Of a stretch of 64,000 nt of DNA, positions 29,395 to 40,068 are shown piece after piece; positions within the stretch are counted from its first letter, which is position 1; every line of letters starts with the position of its first letter. The notes below the pieces were generated by a model. The model was not told the DNA's origin. It saw only the letters and a list, made by a program, of their open reading frames with translations, and did not search any database. Location of the stretch: assembly GCF_902497625.1 (NCBI RefSeq), contig NZ_CABVGX010000030.1:1-64000 (forward strand), written 5' to 3'. This DNA comes from Pseudomonas fluorescens. GTDB taxonomy: Bacteria; Pseudomonadota; Gammaproteobacteria; Pseudomonadales; Pseudomonadaceae. The position numbers and the translations under genes were made by a program.

Positions 29395-29536
29395 CCTGTG
29401 GGAGCTGGCCCGTGGCGAGGGGGCTGGCCCCCGTTGGGTGGCGAAGCCGGCCCAAAATTGCAGCAACAGTACAATTTTACGACTGCTGCGCAGCCGAACG
29501 GGGGCAAGCCCCCTCGCCACAGAGCCCGCTCCCACA
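29395..29536. repeat. REPIN with composite arms
   Basis: CTGTGGGAGCTGGCCCGTGG…GAGGGGGCTGGCCCCCGTT on the left is mirrored by AACGGGGGCAAGCCCCCTC…GAGCCCGCTCCCAC on the right. Inside are a second pair, TTGGGTGGCGAAG and CGACTGCTGCGCAGCC. It lies between aatP and aauS, exactly where other Pseudomonas keep ansB and ggt (recalled). Confidence 0.85.
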
Positions 29537-29556
29537 TCAGGGGAGCGGTGTGCTTC

Positions 29557-30291
29557 TTAGTGCTGCAGGATTTTCTCGAGGAAATGCTGCGCACGTTCGG
29601 AGCGGGCGCTGATGTCGCCAAAGAATTCCTCTTTCCGGCAATCTTCGATGATCTTGCCCTGGTCCATGAAGATTACCCGGTCGGCCACTTTGCGGGCGAA
29701 GCCCATTTCGTGGGTCACGCACATCATGGTCATGCCTTCGTGGGCCAGCTGCACCATCACATCGAGCACTTCATTGACCATTTCCGGATCCAGGGCCGAG
29801 GTTGGTTCGTCGAACAGCATGACGACCGGATCCATCGCCAGCGCGCGGGCGATTGCCACACGCTGTTGCTGACCCCCGGAGAGCTGACCTGGATGCTTGT
29901 GGGCATGCGCCGAGAGGCCGACACGCTCAAGCAGCTGCATGCCTTTCTTGGTCGCTTCTTCCTTGCTGCGTCCCAACACTTTGATCTGCGCGATGGTCAG
30001 GTTTTCGGTGATGGTCAGGTGTGGAAACAACTCGAAATGCTGGAACACCATGCCGACGCGCGAGCGCAGTTTCGGCAGGTCGGTTTTCGGATCTGCGATG
30101 GACGTGCCATCCACCACCACATCGCCCTTCTGGAACGGTTCCAGCGCATTGACACATTTGATCAGGGTGGATTTGCCGGAACCCGATGGCCCGCACACCA
30201 CAATCACTTCGCCTTTTTTGACCTCGGTGCTGCAATCAGTCAGTACCTGGAAGTCCCCATACCACTTGTTGACGTTCTTGATAGAGATCAT
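29557..30291 (-). CDS. aatP: Acidic amino acid ABC transporter ATPase AatP
   Basis: 244 residues, a complete polar amino acid ABC ATPase. Walker A is GPSGSGKST, the signature LSGGQQQR, Walker [15 protein letters not shown], followed by the switch His in CVTHEMGFA. It powers glutamate/aspartate uptake with AatQ and AatM. It overlaps aatM by four bases (ATGA), and the gene order aatJ-aatQ-aatM-aatP is that of other pseudomonads. Confidence 0.95.
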   Translation of the reverse strand: MISIKNVNKWYGDFQVLTDCSTEVKKGEVIVVCGPSGSGKSTLIKCVNALEPFQKGDVVVDGTSIADPKTDLPKLRSRVGMVFQHFELFPHLTITENLTIAQIKVLGRSKEEATKKGMQLLERVGLSAHAHKHPGQLSGGQQQRVAIARALAMDPVVMLFDEPTSALDPEMVNEVLDVMVQLAHEGMTMMCVTHEMGFARKVADRVIFMDQGKIIEDCRKEEFFGDISARSERAQHFLEKILQH

Positions 30292-30962
30292 ACGGCGAAC
30301 CTTTTTTGCAGACGCTTGACCAGCTGCGAGGCGGCAAAGCTGATGATGAAGTACACGAGACCTGCGAAGACCAGGAACTCATTGGAGCGGCCGATGATGT
30401 CGCCACTGGCGCGCGATGCATTGAGGAAGTCCACCAGACCGACCGCGTAAACCAGCGAGGTGTCCTGAAACAGGATGATGCTCTGCTGCAGCAACAAAGG
30501 CGTCATCTTGCGAAACGCTTGCGGCAGAATGATCAGGCGCATCACCTGGCTGTAGTTCATTCCCAGCGCCTGGGCTGCACCCATCTGGCCTTTTGGAATG
30601 GATTGCACACCGGCGCGGACGATTTCGCAGAAGTACGCGGCTTCAAACATCATGAAAGCGACGATGCACGAGGCGAACGCGCCGATCGGGGTGTCTTCGC
30701 CGGTGATCCAGCGCAGCACGAACGGCACCGCCAGATAGAACCAGGTAATGACCAGCAGCAGCGGAATCGAGCGGAAATAGTTGACGTAGGCGCCAGCGAT
30801 GTTCGACAGCAGTTTGCTGTGGGACAGACGCATCAAGGCCAGGATGGTACCCAGTATGATCCCGCCGACCACGCCCAGCACCATCAGTTGAAGGGTCATC
30901 ACCATGCCGTTCCACAAGCCCGGCAGGGCAGGGATGATGCCCGAGAAGTCGAATTCCATCAC
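30288..30962 (-). CDS. aatM: Acidic amino acid ABC permease AatM
   Basis: 224 residues with five predicted membrane helices and the EAA-loop region [20 protein letters not shown] typical of HisMQ/GltK permeases. It forms the inner-membrane channel with AatQ. It overlaps aatQ and aatP by four bases each, so translation of all three is coupled. Confidence 0.95.
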   Translation of the reverse strand: MMEFDFSGIIPALPGLWNGMVMTLQLMVLGVVGGIILGTILALMRLSHSKLLSNIAGAYVNYFRSIPLLLVITWFYLAVPFVLRWITGEDTPIGAFASCIVAFMMFEAAYFCEIVRAGVQSIPKGQMGAAQALGMNYSQVMRLIILPQAFRKMTPLLLQQSIILFQDTSLVYAVGLVDFLNASRASGDIIGRSNEFLVFAGLVYFIISFAASQLVKRLQKRFAV

Positions 30963-31705
30963 TTACCCCCTACGGAGATCAGGCCCGGCACGGCGACTTT
31001 CTTCTCGACCATGCGCATCAGCAACATCAGGCTCATGTTCAGCGTGAAGTAAATCAAGGTCGCCAGGGTAAAGGCTTCAAACAGGTTGGCAGAGAACTCG
31101 GCAGTCTGTTTGGTTTGCGCAAGCAGTTCCATCAGGCCGATCAGCGACGCTACCGATGAGTTCTTGAACACGTTCAGGAATTCGGAGGTCAGCGGCGGAA
31201 TGATGATCCGATAAGCCTGGGGCAGCAGTACGTTCCAGTAGATTTGTGGCAGTTTGAAGCCCATCGCGCGGGCCGCCGACTCCTGGCCACGCGGCAGAGC
31301 CTGGATGCCTGTGCGCACCTGCTCGCAGACGCGGGCGGCGGTGAACAGGCCGAGGCAGACGACCACGCTCAAGTAAGCGGATGTGGTCGGGTTGAGGTCC
31401 TGCTTGTACCAGTCCTGCAGGTTTTGCGGCAGCAGGTCCGGTACCAGGAAGTACCAGATAAACAGCTGAACCAGCAACGGTACGTTACGAAACAGTTCGA
31501 CGTAACAGGTCGCGATGCCCGCAACGAAGCGGTTAGGCACGGTGCGCATGACGCCCAGAATCGAGCCCAGCAGCAGGGCAATGATCCAGGCCACAATGGC
31601 AATGGCTATGGTCCAGCCCAAACCGGAGATGTACCAGTCGAGATATGTCTCGCTGCCCACACCGGTGGATCTGAAGAACACGCTCCAGTCCCAATTGTAA
31701 TTCAT
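30959..31705 (-). CDS. aatQ: Acidic amino acid ABC permease AatQ
   Basis: 248 residues. The hydrophobic profile and EAA loop QALPRGQESAARAMGFKLPQ match GltJ-type permeases. The N-terminal YNWDWSVFF segment is typical of this subfamily. It pairs with AatM. The 193-base gap between aatJ and aatQ carries a strong hairpin (31853-31882) that probably sets the ratio of binding protein to permease. Confidence 0.95.
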   Translation of the reverse strand: MNYNWDWSVFFRSTGVGSETYLDWYISGLGWTIAIAIVAWIIALLLGSILGVMRTVPNRFVAGIATCYVELFRNVPLLVQLFIWYFLVPDLLPQNLQDWYKQDLNPTTSAYLSVVVCLGLFTAARVCEQVRTGIQALPRGQESAARAMGFKLPQIYWNVLLPQAYRIIIPPLTSEFLNVFKNSSVASLIGLMELLAQTKQTAEFSANLFEAFTLATLIYFTLNMSLMLLMRMVEKKVAVPGLISVGGK

Positions 31706-31852
31706 CAGGGGTCTCCCCTCGCATTCGATCGATATACAAGTGCCCGCTTGGGGAAAATCCCTTCCCGTCTAACCTCGACGGTCAGACACACACGAACGGC
31801 TCGACAGCCACCGGTTCGAGTGTTTCCAAAAATACCAGCAGGGAGTGACAAA

Positions 31853-31882
31853 CTCCTGAAAGGGCAACAACCCTCTCAGGAG
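31853..31882 (-). terminator. Intra-operon hairpin between aatJ and aatQ
   Basis: CTCCTGA…TCAGGAG with an inner AAGGG/CCCT pair forms a long stem immediately downstream of aatJ. On the minus strand only GAGTTTGTC follows, so termination would be partial. Such hairpins commonly protect the binding-protein message and lower expression of the permease genes. Confidence 0.6.
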
Positions 31883-31898
31883 ACAGGTTAGTCAGAAA

Positions 31899-32813
31899 TC
31901 AGGATTTCTTGTCGTCAGCCGCTTTGTCGGTCGGATTGGCGATCAGTGCTTTGAGCTCGTCGCTCATCGGGAAATTCAGATTCAGGTTCTTTGGCGGGAT
32001 CGGTTGCATGAACCATTTTTCGTAGATCTTGTTGATGTCGCCAGATTTGTAGGTGGCAACGATCGCGTCATCCACGGCTTTCTTGAAGGGCGCGTCACCT
32101 TTGCGAACCATGCAGCCGTAGATTTCGTACGACTGCGGATCGCCGGTCACTTCCCAGTCAGCGGCCTTCTTCGCTTTGGCCGCTTCGCCTGCCAGCAGTG
32201 CGTCGTCCATCATGAACGCTACAGCTCGGCCCGATTCCAGCATCTGGAAGGACTCGCCGTGATCTTTGGCGGAAATGACATTCATGCCCATCTGCTTGTC
32301 GGCGTTCATCGACTTGAGGATGCGCTCGGAGGTGGTGCCCGCAGTGGTCACCACGTTTTTGCCTTTCAGGTCGGCGAAGTTTTTGTACTGGGAGTCTTTC
32401 TTCGACAGCAGGCGGGTGCCGATTTCGAAAATGCCCACGGAGAAGTCAACTTGCTGCTGACGCTCGACGTTGTTGGTGGTGGAGCCGCACTCGAGGTCAA
32501 CGGTGCCATTCTGCACCAGCGGGATACGCGTTTGCGACGTGACCAGGTTGTACTTGACCTTCAGGTCTGGCATGTCGAGGTCTTTCTTGATGGCGTCGAC
32601 AATTTTCAGCTGAATATCGTGGGAGTAACCAACCGGCTTGCCGGAAGCATCCGCGATGTAGGAAAAAGGAATGGAGGCGTCACGGTGCCCGAGGGTGATG
32701 GTGCCGGACTCTTTGATCTTCTTCAGCGTGCCGGTGAGTTCGGCAGCGAAAACTGGAGTGGTAATCAGAGCGGCAGCAATGGCTGCGCCCAGGATATGGG
32801 GAACGATGCGCAT
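31899..32813 (-). CDS. aatJ: Glutamate/aspartate periplasmic binding protein AatJ
   Basis: 304 residues. The signal peptide (1-23, ending VFAA) starts at MRIVPHILGA; the ATG at 32813 has GAGGA nine bases upstream, while upstream in-frame Mets give an unlikely leader. The type-3 binding domain starts ELTGTLKKIKESGTITLGHR and keeps the amino acid-binding pattern SIPFSYID-like (SIPFSYIADASG) and VECG-like LECGSTTNN. It delivers glutamate/aspartate to AatQMP. A sigma-54 promoter and two AauR-like sites lie upstream. Confidence 0.95.
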   Translation of the reverse strand: MRIVPHILGAAIAAALITTPVFAAELTGTLKKIKESGTITLGHRDASIPFSYIADASGKPVGYSHDIQLKIVDAIKKDLDMPDLKVKYNLVTSQTRIPLVQNGTVDLECGSTTNNVERQQQVDFSVGIFEIGTRLLSKKDSQYKNFADLKGKNVVTTAGTTSERILKSMNADKQMGMNVISAKDHGESFQMLESGRAVAFMMDDALLAGEAAKAKKAADWEVTGDPQSYEIYGCMVRKGDAPFKKAVDDAIVATYKSGDINKIYEKWFMQPIPPKNLNLNFPMSDELKALIANPTDKAADDKKS

Positions 32814-32927
32814 CAAATTTTCCTCGACATTGTTTTTTTTATGGAGCCAGTTCATCGGCCCTTTTGTGCTTCGACTGTCCATTGGCTTCCGGAAGGATGC
32901 ACAACAGGCGTTCGCTTAAGAGTGTAG

Positions 32928-32943
32928 AGCATGACTCGTGCCA
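32928..32943 (-). promoter_or_regulatory. Sigma-54 (-24/-12) promoter of aatJ
   Basis: Read on the minus strand, the sequence is TGGCACGAGTCATGCT, which matches the TGGCACG-N4-TTGC consensus with the invariant GG and GC exactly ten bases apart. Transcription would start near 32917, about 105 bases before the aatJ start codon. Its presence fits the AAA+ activator AauR encoded downstream. Confidence 0.85.
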
Positions 32944-33019
32944 GGCCAGCTTCAATCAAACAAGTTATTGATTTTAAAAGAGATTAAATATTTTAACTGT
33001 GATTATTGAAGTCGGTTGA

Positions 33020-33064
33020 TCCGGTTAACCGAATCGGCTGGTGGATTGCGTTCGGAAAACCGAA
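33020..33064. promoter_or_regulatory. Two candidate AauR sites upstream of aatJ
   Basis: TTCGGAAAACCGAA at 33051-33064 is a perfect match to TTCGG-N4-CCGAA, the motif reported for AauR in P. putida (recalled). TCCGGTTAACCGAA at 33020-33033 differs in one base. Their centres are 31 bases apart (about three helical turns) and about 110-140 bases upstream of the predicted start of transcription, the usual place for sigma-54 enhancers. Confidence 0.8.
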
Positions 33065-33106
33065 TGGGCATGCAGCGCGATGCCTGCGCAAACTGGCGAC
33101 AAATGC

Positions 33107-33141
33107 AAAAAGCCCCTGAATCATAAGATTCCAGGGGCTTT
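33107..33141 (-). terminator. Terminator after glpD
   Basis: On the minus strand AAAGCCCCTGGAATC…GATTCAGGGGCTTTTT forms a long stem with a T-run, 20 bases after the glpD stop. It also shields the divergent-facing aatJ control region. Confidence 0.88.
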
Positions 33142-33160
33142 GCTCAATGCCGATATCGGA

Positions 33161-34699
33161 TCAGGCCGCTTCGATCTTGCTGCGATTGTGTTCAACCTTG
33201 CTCAGGTAATCCGCCAGTTTCTGCTGTTCATCCACTGTAGTGAACAAGCCCAGCTTACTGCGCCGCCACAGAATGTCATGCGCAGTGGTTGCCCACTCTT
33301 CACTACACAGATAATCCACTTCGCGGGTGTAGAGACCGCCGCCAATATGCTCACCCAGATCCTTCAGACTCTGCACACCCTCCAGCATACGCCAGGTGCG
33401 GCTGCCGTAGGTGGTGGCCCAACGCCGCGAGATTTCGCTCGGAATCCAGTCGAACTGGTCACGAATACGCGAGCTCAATGCCTGAGGCGTGGTCATGTCC
33501 TCGCCCCCCGGCAGCGTCGCTAACGCTGTCCAGCTTGGTTTGATGTGTTTGAAGTATGGCGCCAGTTGCGCAAGCGCCGACTCGGCAAGCTTACGGTAAG
33601 TGGTGAGCTTGCCACCGAACACCGACAGCAGCGGCGCCTCTTCGCCGGCGCCCGAGAGTGCCAGTGTGTAATCGCGAGTGACGGCCGACGGGTTATCGGA
33701 TTCGTCGTTGCACAGCGGCCGAACGCCGGAGTAGCTGTGCAGGATATCGTCGTGGCTGATCTGTTTTTTGAAGTGGGCGTTGACCACTTTCAGCAGGTAA
33801 TTGGTTTCACCTTCGGTAATTGCCACTTTCGCCGGGTCGCCGGTGTACTCGCGGTCCGTGGTGCCGATCAGTGTGAACTGGTTCAGGTACGGAATGGTGA
33901 AAACGATGCGCTGATCTTCGTTTTGCAGGATATGCGCGTGTTCACCTTCGTAGAGTTTCGGCACGATCAGGTGGCTGCCTTGAATCAAACGGATGCCATA
34001 GGGCGATTCCATCTTCAAGTCGTCACGAATGAACTTGGCGACCCAGGGGCCGGCCGCATTCACTAACGCTTTGGCACGAATCGAAAACAGGCTGCCATCG
34101 GCGCGTTCCAGGTGCAGATGCCACAAGCCCTTGGTGCGACGAGCGCTGACGCAGCGGGTCTGGGTATGTACGTGTGCGCCTTTTTCACGGGCGGCCATGG
34201 CGTTGAGCACCACCAGACGCGCGTCGTCGACCCAGCAATCGGAATACTCAAAGCCCTTGGTGATTTCGCTTTTCAGCGCACTGTCCGCGCCAAACTTCAG
34301 GCTTTTCGAACCTTGCAGTTGCTCGCGTTTGCCGAGGTTGTCGTACAGGAACAGACCGGCGCGAATCATCCAGGCCGGACGCAGATGCGGACGGTGCGGC
34401 AACACGAAGCGCATTTGCTTGACGATGTGCGGTGCTTTCTTCAGTAGCACTTCGCGCTCTGCCAGTGCTTCACGCACCAAGCGGAATTCATAGTGTTCGA
34501 GATAGCGCAGGCCACCGTGGATCAGCTTGCTGCTGGCCGACGAGGTGTGGCTGGCCAGGTCATCCTTTTCGCAGAGGAACACAGAAAGACCGCGGCCGGC
34601 TGCATCTGCTGCGATTCCAACGCCATTGATACCGCCGCCGATGACGGCGACGTCGTAGACCTCTGCAAGAGGGGGCGTAGGCAAGGTAGAAGTTGACAT
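33161..34699 (-). CDS. glpD: Aerobic glycerol-3-phosphate dehydrogenase GlpD
   Basis: 512 residues. The FAD-binding motif YDVAVIGGGINGVGIAADAA is near the N terminus, followed by SSASSKLIHGGLRYLE and the C-terminal DAO domain. It oxidises glycerol-3-phosphate to dihydroxyacetone phosphate at the inner membrane and passes electrons to quinone. It lies after glpR with a 290-base gap holding a REPIN and a GlpR-like palindrome 40 bases before the ATG, so it probably has its own repressed promoter. Confidence 0.96.
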   Translation of the reverse strand: MSTSTLPTPPLAEVYDVAVIGGGINGVGIAADAAGRGLSVFLCEKDDLASHTSSASSKLIHGGLRYLEHYEFRLVREALAEREVLLKKAPHIVKQMRFVLPHRPHLRPAWMIRAGLFLYDNLGKREQLQGSKSLKFGADSALKSEITKGFEYSDCWVDDARLVVLNAMAAREKGAHVHTQTRCVSARRTKGLWHLHLERADGSLFSIRAKALVNAAGPWVAKFIRDDLKMESPYGIRLIQGSHLIVPKLYEGEHAHILQNEDQRIVFTIPYLNQFTLIGTTDREYTGDPAKVAITEGETNYLLKVVNAHFKKQISHDDILHSYSGVRPLCNDESDNPSAVTRDYTLALSGAGEEAPLLSVFGGKLTTYRKLAESALAQLAPYFKHIKPSWTALATLPGGEDMTTPQALSSRIRDQFDWIPSEISRRWATTYGSRTWRMLEGVQSLKDLGEHIGGGLYTREVDYLCSEEWATTAHDILWRRSKLGLFTTVDEQQKLADYLSKVEHNRSKIEAA

Positions 34700-34739
34700 C
34701 GGCTGGCCTCGGGCTTTATTGATTTTCTGTTTGGAATTC

Positions 34740-34753
34740 GAACATTAATGTTC
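34740..34753. promoter_or_regulatory. Candidate GlpR operator before glpD
   Basis: GAACATTAATGTTC is a perfect 14-base palindrome, 41 bases before the glpD start. It carries the AATGTTC/GAACATT half-sites known for GlpR operators in enterobacteria. A lone half-site CCGAACATTT occurs at about 34842. Binding is inferred. Confidence 0.65.
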
Positions 34754-34895
34754 ATTTGCGAAAATGGTAGCCCATAAAGACGCGCACAGCCAGTCTACTT
34801 CGATTGAAAATACTGATCGAAGGACGCTTAAAGGAAAATTTCCGAACATTTAGGTGAGCGCTAAGGCGGGATAGGTGTGGCGGATGGGCGAGCGT

Positions 34896-34963
34896 ATTCG
34901 CGAGCAAGCCCGCTCCCACAGGGCATGCATACAACCTGTGGGAGCGTGGCTTGCCCGCGAAGG
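34896..34963. repeat. REPIN
   Basis: ATTCGCGAGCAAGCCCGCTC and the mirrored GGGAGCGTGGCTTGCCCGCG form an inverted REP pair between glpR and glpD. Confidence 0.9.
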
Positions 34964-34993
34964 CGCCGGTTCAGGCGCCTAATGGCTGGGGGC

Positions 34994-35749
34994 TTAAACG
35001 ACTTCCAGGCGAATTTTGTGCTGCGTTAGCAGTTGCGCCAGGGCCGGGGAGGGCGGCTGATCGGTGACCAGGCAATCGATCAGGCTGATCGGCCCCAGGC
35101 GAATCATCGCATTGCGTCCAAATTTGCTCGAGTCCGCCGCCAGAATCACTTGCCGCGCGTTGGCAATGATCGCCTGCGATACACGCACCTCTTGATAATC
35201 AAAATCCAGCAGGCTGCCGTCTTCATCAATGCCGCTTATCCCGACAAGGGCGAAATCGACCTTGAACTGATTGATAAAGTCGACACTCGCCTGACCAACC
35301 ACGCCACCGTCGCGTCGCACATTGCCACCGGTCAGTAGCACGTCGAAATCATCCTTGGCACTGAGCATCGAGGCTACGTGCAGGTTATTGGTGATGATCT
35401 TCAGATGATTGTGATTGAGCAGCGCTCGGGCAATCGATTCGGTGGTAGTGCCGATATTGATGAACAGCGAGGCGTGATCGGGAATCTGTGCGGCGATGGC
35501 TTCACCGATACGCTGTTTCTCATCGCGCATCTGATCGGCGCGCATCGCGTACGCAGTGTTCTCGACGCTGGAATCGTAGGCCGCGCCGCCGTGGTAGCGG
35601 CGCAGCAGATTGGCTTCTGCGAGCTGATTGATGTCACGGCGGATGGTTTGTGGTGTAACAACGAACAGCGTAGCCATTTCCTCAATGCTGACATAGCCGC
35701 GTTCACGGACCAACTCGAGGATTTGTTGCTGACGGGGAGGCAGATTCAT
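34994..35749 (-). CDS. glpR: DeoR family repressor GlpR
   Basis: 251 residues. The N-terminal DeoR helix-turn-helix has [20 protein letters not shown] and [20 protein letters not shown]; the C-terminal sugar-phosphate sensing domain includes [15 protein letters not shown]. It represses the glycerol genes until glycerol-3-phosphate accumulates. It lies between glpK (95 bases upstream) and glpD. Confidence 0.95.
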   Translation of the reverse strand: MNLPPRQQQILELVRERGYVSIEEMATLFVVTPQTIRRDINQLAEANLLRRYHGGAAYDSSVENTAYAMRADQMRDEKQRIGEAIAAQIPDHASLFINIGTTTESIARALLNHNHLKIITNNLHVASMLSAKDDFDVLLTGGNVRRDGGVVGQASVDFINQFKVDFALVGISGIDEDGSLLDFDYQEVRVSQAIIANARQVILAADSSKFGRNAMIRLGPISLIDCLVTDQPPSPALAQLLTQHKIRLEVV

Positions 35750-35844
35750 GGGGCGTCCTTTGGGCTGCCGTGCAAAATTTGCCCATGATGACGCAGGAAT
35801 CCGCTCCCGACCAGTTACAACCTTTTACCATCCAGGTTTGCGGC

Positions 35845-37404
<1,560 letters not shown>

Positions 37405-37420
37405 TCACGCGCCTACGGTA

Positions 37421-38272
37421 TCAAGAAGTTCTTGGTTTGCCGTCAATGGCCGGTGCTGCGTCCTTTGTAGCAGGTTCGGCGCTGGGCAAATGACGGGCTA
37501 TCAGCCCGCGATACGCTGCAGCACCAAGGCAGGCACCGACAATCGGTGCAAAAATCGGAATCAGGAAGTAGGGGACATCGCGACCGCCGGTGAAGGAAAT
37601 TTCACCCCAGCCGGAGAAGAAAGTCATCAGCTTGGGACCGAAGTCGCGGGCCGGATTCATCGCAAAACCGGTCAGAGGGCCCATCGAACTGCCAATCACC
37701 GCAATAAGCAGACCAATCAGCAATGGGGCCATCGGGCCGTTAGGCAGGCCATTGTTGTCGTCAGTCAGGGACATGATCACACCCATGAGGATGGCAGTTA
37801 TGATCATCTCGACCAGGAATGCCTGGGCCGTGGACAGTGCCGAATTCGGGAAAGTAGAAAATACCGACGCCAGTTCAAGGCTGGCTTGGGTGCCGCGAAC
37901 CATGTGATGAGTTTGTTCGTAATCGAAGAATAGATTGCTGTACAGCGTATAGACCAGCAATGCGCCGCAGAAGGCGCCGGCAATTTGCGCGAGAATGTAA
38001 AAGGGCAGTTTGCGTTTTTCGAAGTCGGCAAAAATGCACAGCGCGATGCTGACTGCCGGGTTGAGGTGAGCACCGGAGACCCCGGCAGTCAGGTAAATCG
38101 CCATGCTGACGCCCACCCCCCAGATGATGCTGATTTCCCACAGGCCAAAGCTCGCACCCGCGACCTTGAGTGCGGCAACGCAACCGGTACCAAAAAAAAT
38201 CAGCAACGCAGTGCCCAGAAACTCGGCCATGCATTGGCTGGAGAGTGACGGTTGTCGTAAAGCAGTTGTCAT
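37421..38272 (-). CDS. glpF: Glycerol facilitator GlpF (MIP family)
   Basis: 283 residues with six membrane helices and both half-helix motifs, HLNPAVS and MNPARDFGP, the latter with the Asp typical of aquaglyceroporins. It admits glycerol by facilitated diffusion. The ATG at 38272 has GAGG upstream; a longer open frame to 38338 adds a basic leader not found in the family. It is the first gene of the glycerol cluster. Confidence 0.95.
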   Translation of the reverse strand: MTTALRQPSLSSQCMAEFLGTALLIFFGTGCVAALKVAGASFGLWEISIIWGVGVSMAIYLTAGVSGAHLNPAVSIALCIFADFEKRKLPFYILAQIAGAFCGALLVYTLYSNLFFDYEQTHHMVRGTQASLELASVFSTFPNSALSTAQAFLVEMIITAILMGVIMSLTDDNNGLPNGPMAPLLIGLLIAVIGSSMGPLTGFAMNPARDFGPKLMTFFSGWGEISFTGGRDVPYFLIPIFAPIVGACLGAAAYRGLIARHLPSAEPATKDAAPAIDGKPRTS

Positions 38273-38638
38273 GGAAAGCCTCATTGTTTTTGTTGTCTGG
38301 CGCTTTTTTCTTCGTGGCCAAAGCGCGTTTTTTACCAAGGTAGAATCCCCATCCCGTCCCGGTCTACTGCAGTCTGATTCATGGGTACATGTGTACCTTA
38401 TTCACATTCGAAAAAATATAGACAAGAAACGCTACTGTCAAAGGTCGAAAGTGAACTACCAGTCACATTGCAGCTATTAGTCACATGAATGATCATTTTG
38501 TTTGACGGTACCGCTGCCCGCTGACGAACGGTTTATTCATCAGCAACTCTTTGAAATGCAGTCAATTGGAGCCTTTCGCTAATTGTTGGCCTAGAATTCA
38601 GCGCAAGCTTTTTCACCTCCGATCTACCTGGAGCTGTC
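38273..38638. other. Control region between glpF and ybaK
   Basis: A 366-base divergent gap. It contains AT-rich stretches (TTCACATTCGAAAAAATATA near 38400) with a GlpR-like ATTCGAA half-site, and the palindrome AATGATCATT at 38488-38497. Promoters of glpF (minus) and ybaK (plus) must lie here, but I cannot place -35/-10 boxes firmly. No coding frame is supported. Confidence 0.5.
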
Positions 38639-39109
38639 ATGACCCCCGCATTGGATTTGTTAAAAAAAGTTCGAGCCGAACATCGGGTGCACAGTTACGA
38701 ACATGACCCGAAAGCGGCTTCTTATGGCCTTGAAGCTGCCGAAAAACTGGGGCTGGCTCCGGCGCAAGTGTTCAAGACGTTGCTGGCGGCCAGTGAAAAA
38801 GGCGAATTGCTGGTCGCTGTGGTGCCAGTCGTCGGAACTCTGGACCTGAAAGGTCTCGCTCAGGCGGCGGGGGTCAAGAAGGTCGAGATGGCCGACCCGG
38901 CGGCAGCGCAGCGCTCGAGCGGGTATCTGCTCGGAGGCATCAGTCCGTTAGGACAAAAGAAACGCCTGCGCACGTTCATCGACACATCCGCTCAGCCCTT
39001 CGCGAGCATTTTCGTCAGCGCCGGACGTCGTGGCCTTGAAGTTGAATTGGCACCGGCGGTGCTGGCCGAGCACACCCAGGCGAAGTTTGCCGACATCGGC
39101 CGCGCTTGA
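38639..39109 (+). CDS. ybaK: Cys-tRNA(Pro)/Cys-tRNA deacylase YbaK
   Basis: 156 residues, the YbaK/EbsC length. It hydrolyses Cys mis-charged on tRNA-Pro in trans. Conserved features are the N-terminal [19 protein letters not shown] with the catalytic lysine region, and [21 protein letters not shown] near 100-120. It lies 52 bases before the PhzF-like gene. Confidence 0.93.
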   Translation: MTPALDLLKKVRAEHRVHSYEHDPKAASYGLEAAEKLGLAPAQVFKTLLAASEKGELLVAVVPVVGTLDLKGLAQAAGVKKVEMADPAAAQRSSGYLLGGISPLGQKKRLRTFIDTSAQPFASIFVSAGRRGLEVELAPAVLAEHTQAKFADIGRA

Positions 39110-39161
39110 TGTCTGGCTTCTGATGGCTTCATGTTGGGTGATCGAACAAAGGGAGAGGTTT

Positions 39162-39944
39162 ATGCAGATCGATTTTTATCAGGTCGATGCGTTCAGTGAC
39201 CGACCGTTCAGTGGCAACCCGGCGATGGTTTACCGGCTGGACGCCTGGCTTGCCGATGAACTGATGCAGAAGATCGCCGCCGAGCATAATCTGGCGGAGA
39301 CTGCGTTTGTCGTCAGGGAAGGGCTGGTCTGGCACATCCGCTGGTTCACCCCGACCACCGAGGTCCCCTTGTGTGGTCATGCAACGCTGGCCAGCGCCTT
39401 TGTGCTGTTCAACGTTTACAACGAGCCGACTGAGCGCCTGGATTTCATGTGCAGATCCGGTCCGCTGAGCGTGAGTCGCGACGTTGAACGCCTGTGGCTG
39501 GATTTTCCGGCCATCGCCCCCATGGAAGTGGGTGTGACTCTGGACGTCGAGCGTGCGCTGGGTGTCGAAGCGGTCGATGTGCTGGGCGGCAATGAACTGT
39601 TTGTGGTGCTGGAGTCAGAGCAGGCGGTTCTGGATTGCCAGCCGGACATGGCGGCCCTGGCCAAGCTGCCGTGGTTAGGGGCGATCGTGACGGCGCGGGG
39701 CATCAAGCACGATTTTGTCTCGCGCTACTTCGCTCCGGCCATTGGCATTAACGAAGACCCGGTGACCGGCTCGACCCATTGCAGCCTGATCCCGTACTGG
39801 TCCAAGCGGTTAGGCAAGTCGAGCCTGACGGCGTATCAGTGTTCGAAACGCGGGGGCGAGTTGTTCTGCCGACTGGAAGGGGATCGGGTCAAAATCGGCG
39901 GGCATGCGGTGCTCGTGGCAAGCGGCACATTGATGTTGGGTTAA
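39162..39944 (+). CDS. PhzF family isomerase
   Basis: 260 residues. The family pattern is QVDAFSDRPFSGNPAMV at the N terminus, HNLAETAF with the catalytic glutamate, PLCGHATLASAF, and EDPVTGSTHCSLIPYW. PhzF-fold enzymes isomerise or epimerise small metabolites; no phenazine genes are nearby, so this is a stand-alone member of unknown substrate. The ATG at 39162 has GGGAGAGG upstream. It ends 9 bases before a degenerate REP pair. Confidence 0.9.
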   Translation: MQIDFYQVDAFSDRPFSGNPAMVYRLDAWLADELMQKIAAEHNLAETAFVVREGLVWHIRWFTPTTEVPLCGHATLASAFVLFNVYNEPTERLDFMCRSGPLSVSRDVERLWLDFPAIAPMEVGVTLDVERALGVEAVDVLGGNELFVVLESEQAVLDCQPDMAALAKLPWLGAIVTARGIKHDFVSRYFAPAIGINEDPVTGSTHCSLIPYWSKRLGKSSLTAYQCSKRGGELFCRLEGDRVKIGGHAVLVASGTLMLG

Positions 39945-39952
39945 CCAGGATG

Positions 39953-40034
39953 GTGTAGGCGCAAGCTTGCTCGCGATGAACGTTGACGCGCTGCGTCGGT
40001 CATGCGCGGTGATGTTATCGCGAGCAATCGAGCG
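39953..40034. repeat. Degenerate REPIN
   Basis: GTGTAGGCGCAAGCTTGCTCGCGAT at the left end (in part) is mirrored by TTATCGCGAGCAATCGAGC, with diverged arms. It lies between the convergent PhzF-like and ABC genes. Confidence 0.6.
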
Positions 40035-40068
40035 TCGACCGGCTGCTCCTGCTGAAGCAGAGAGGGTG

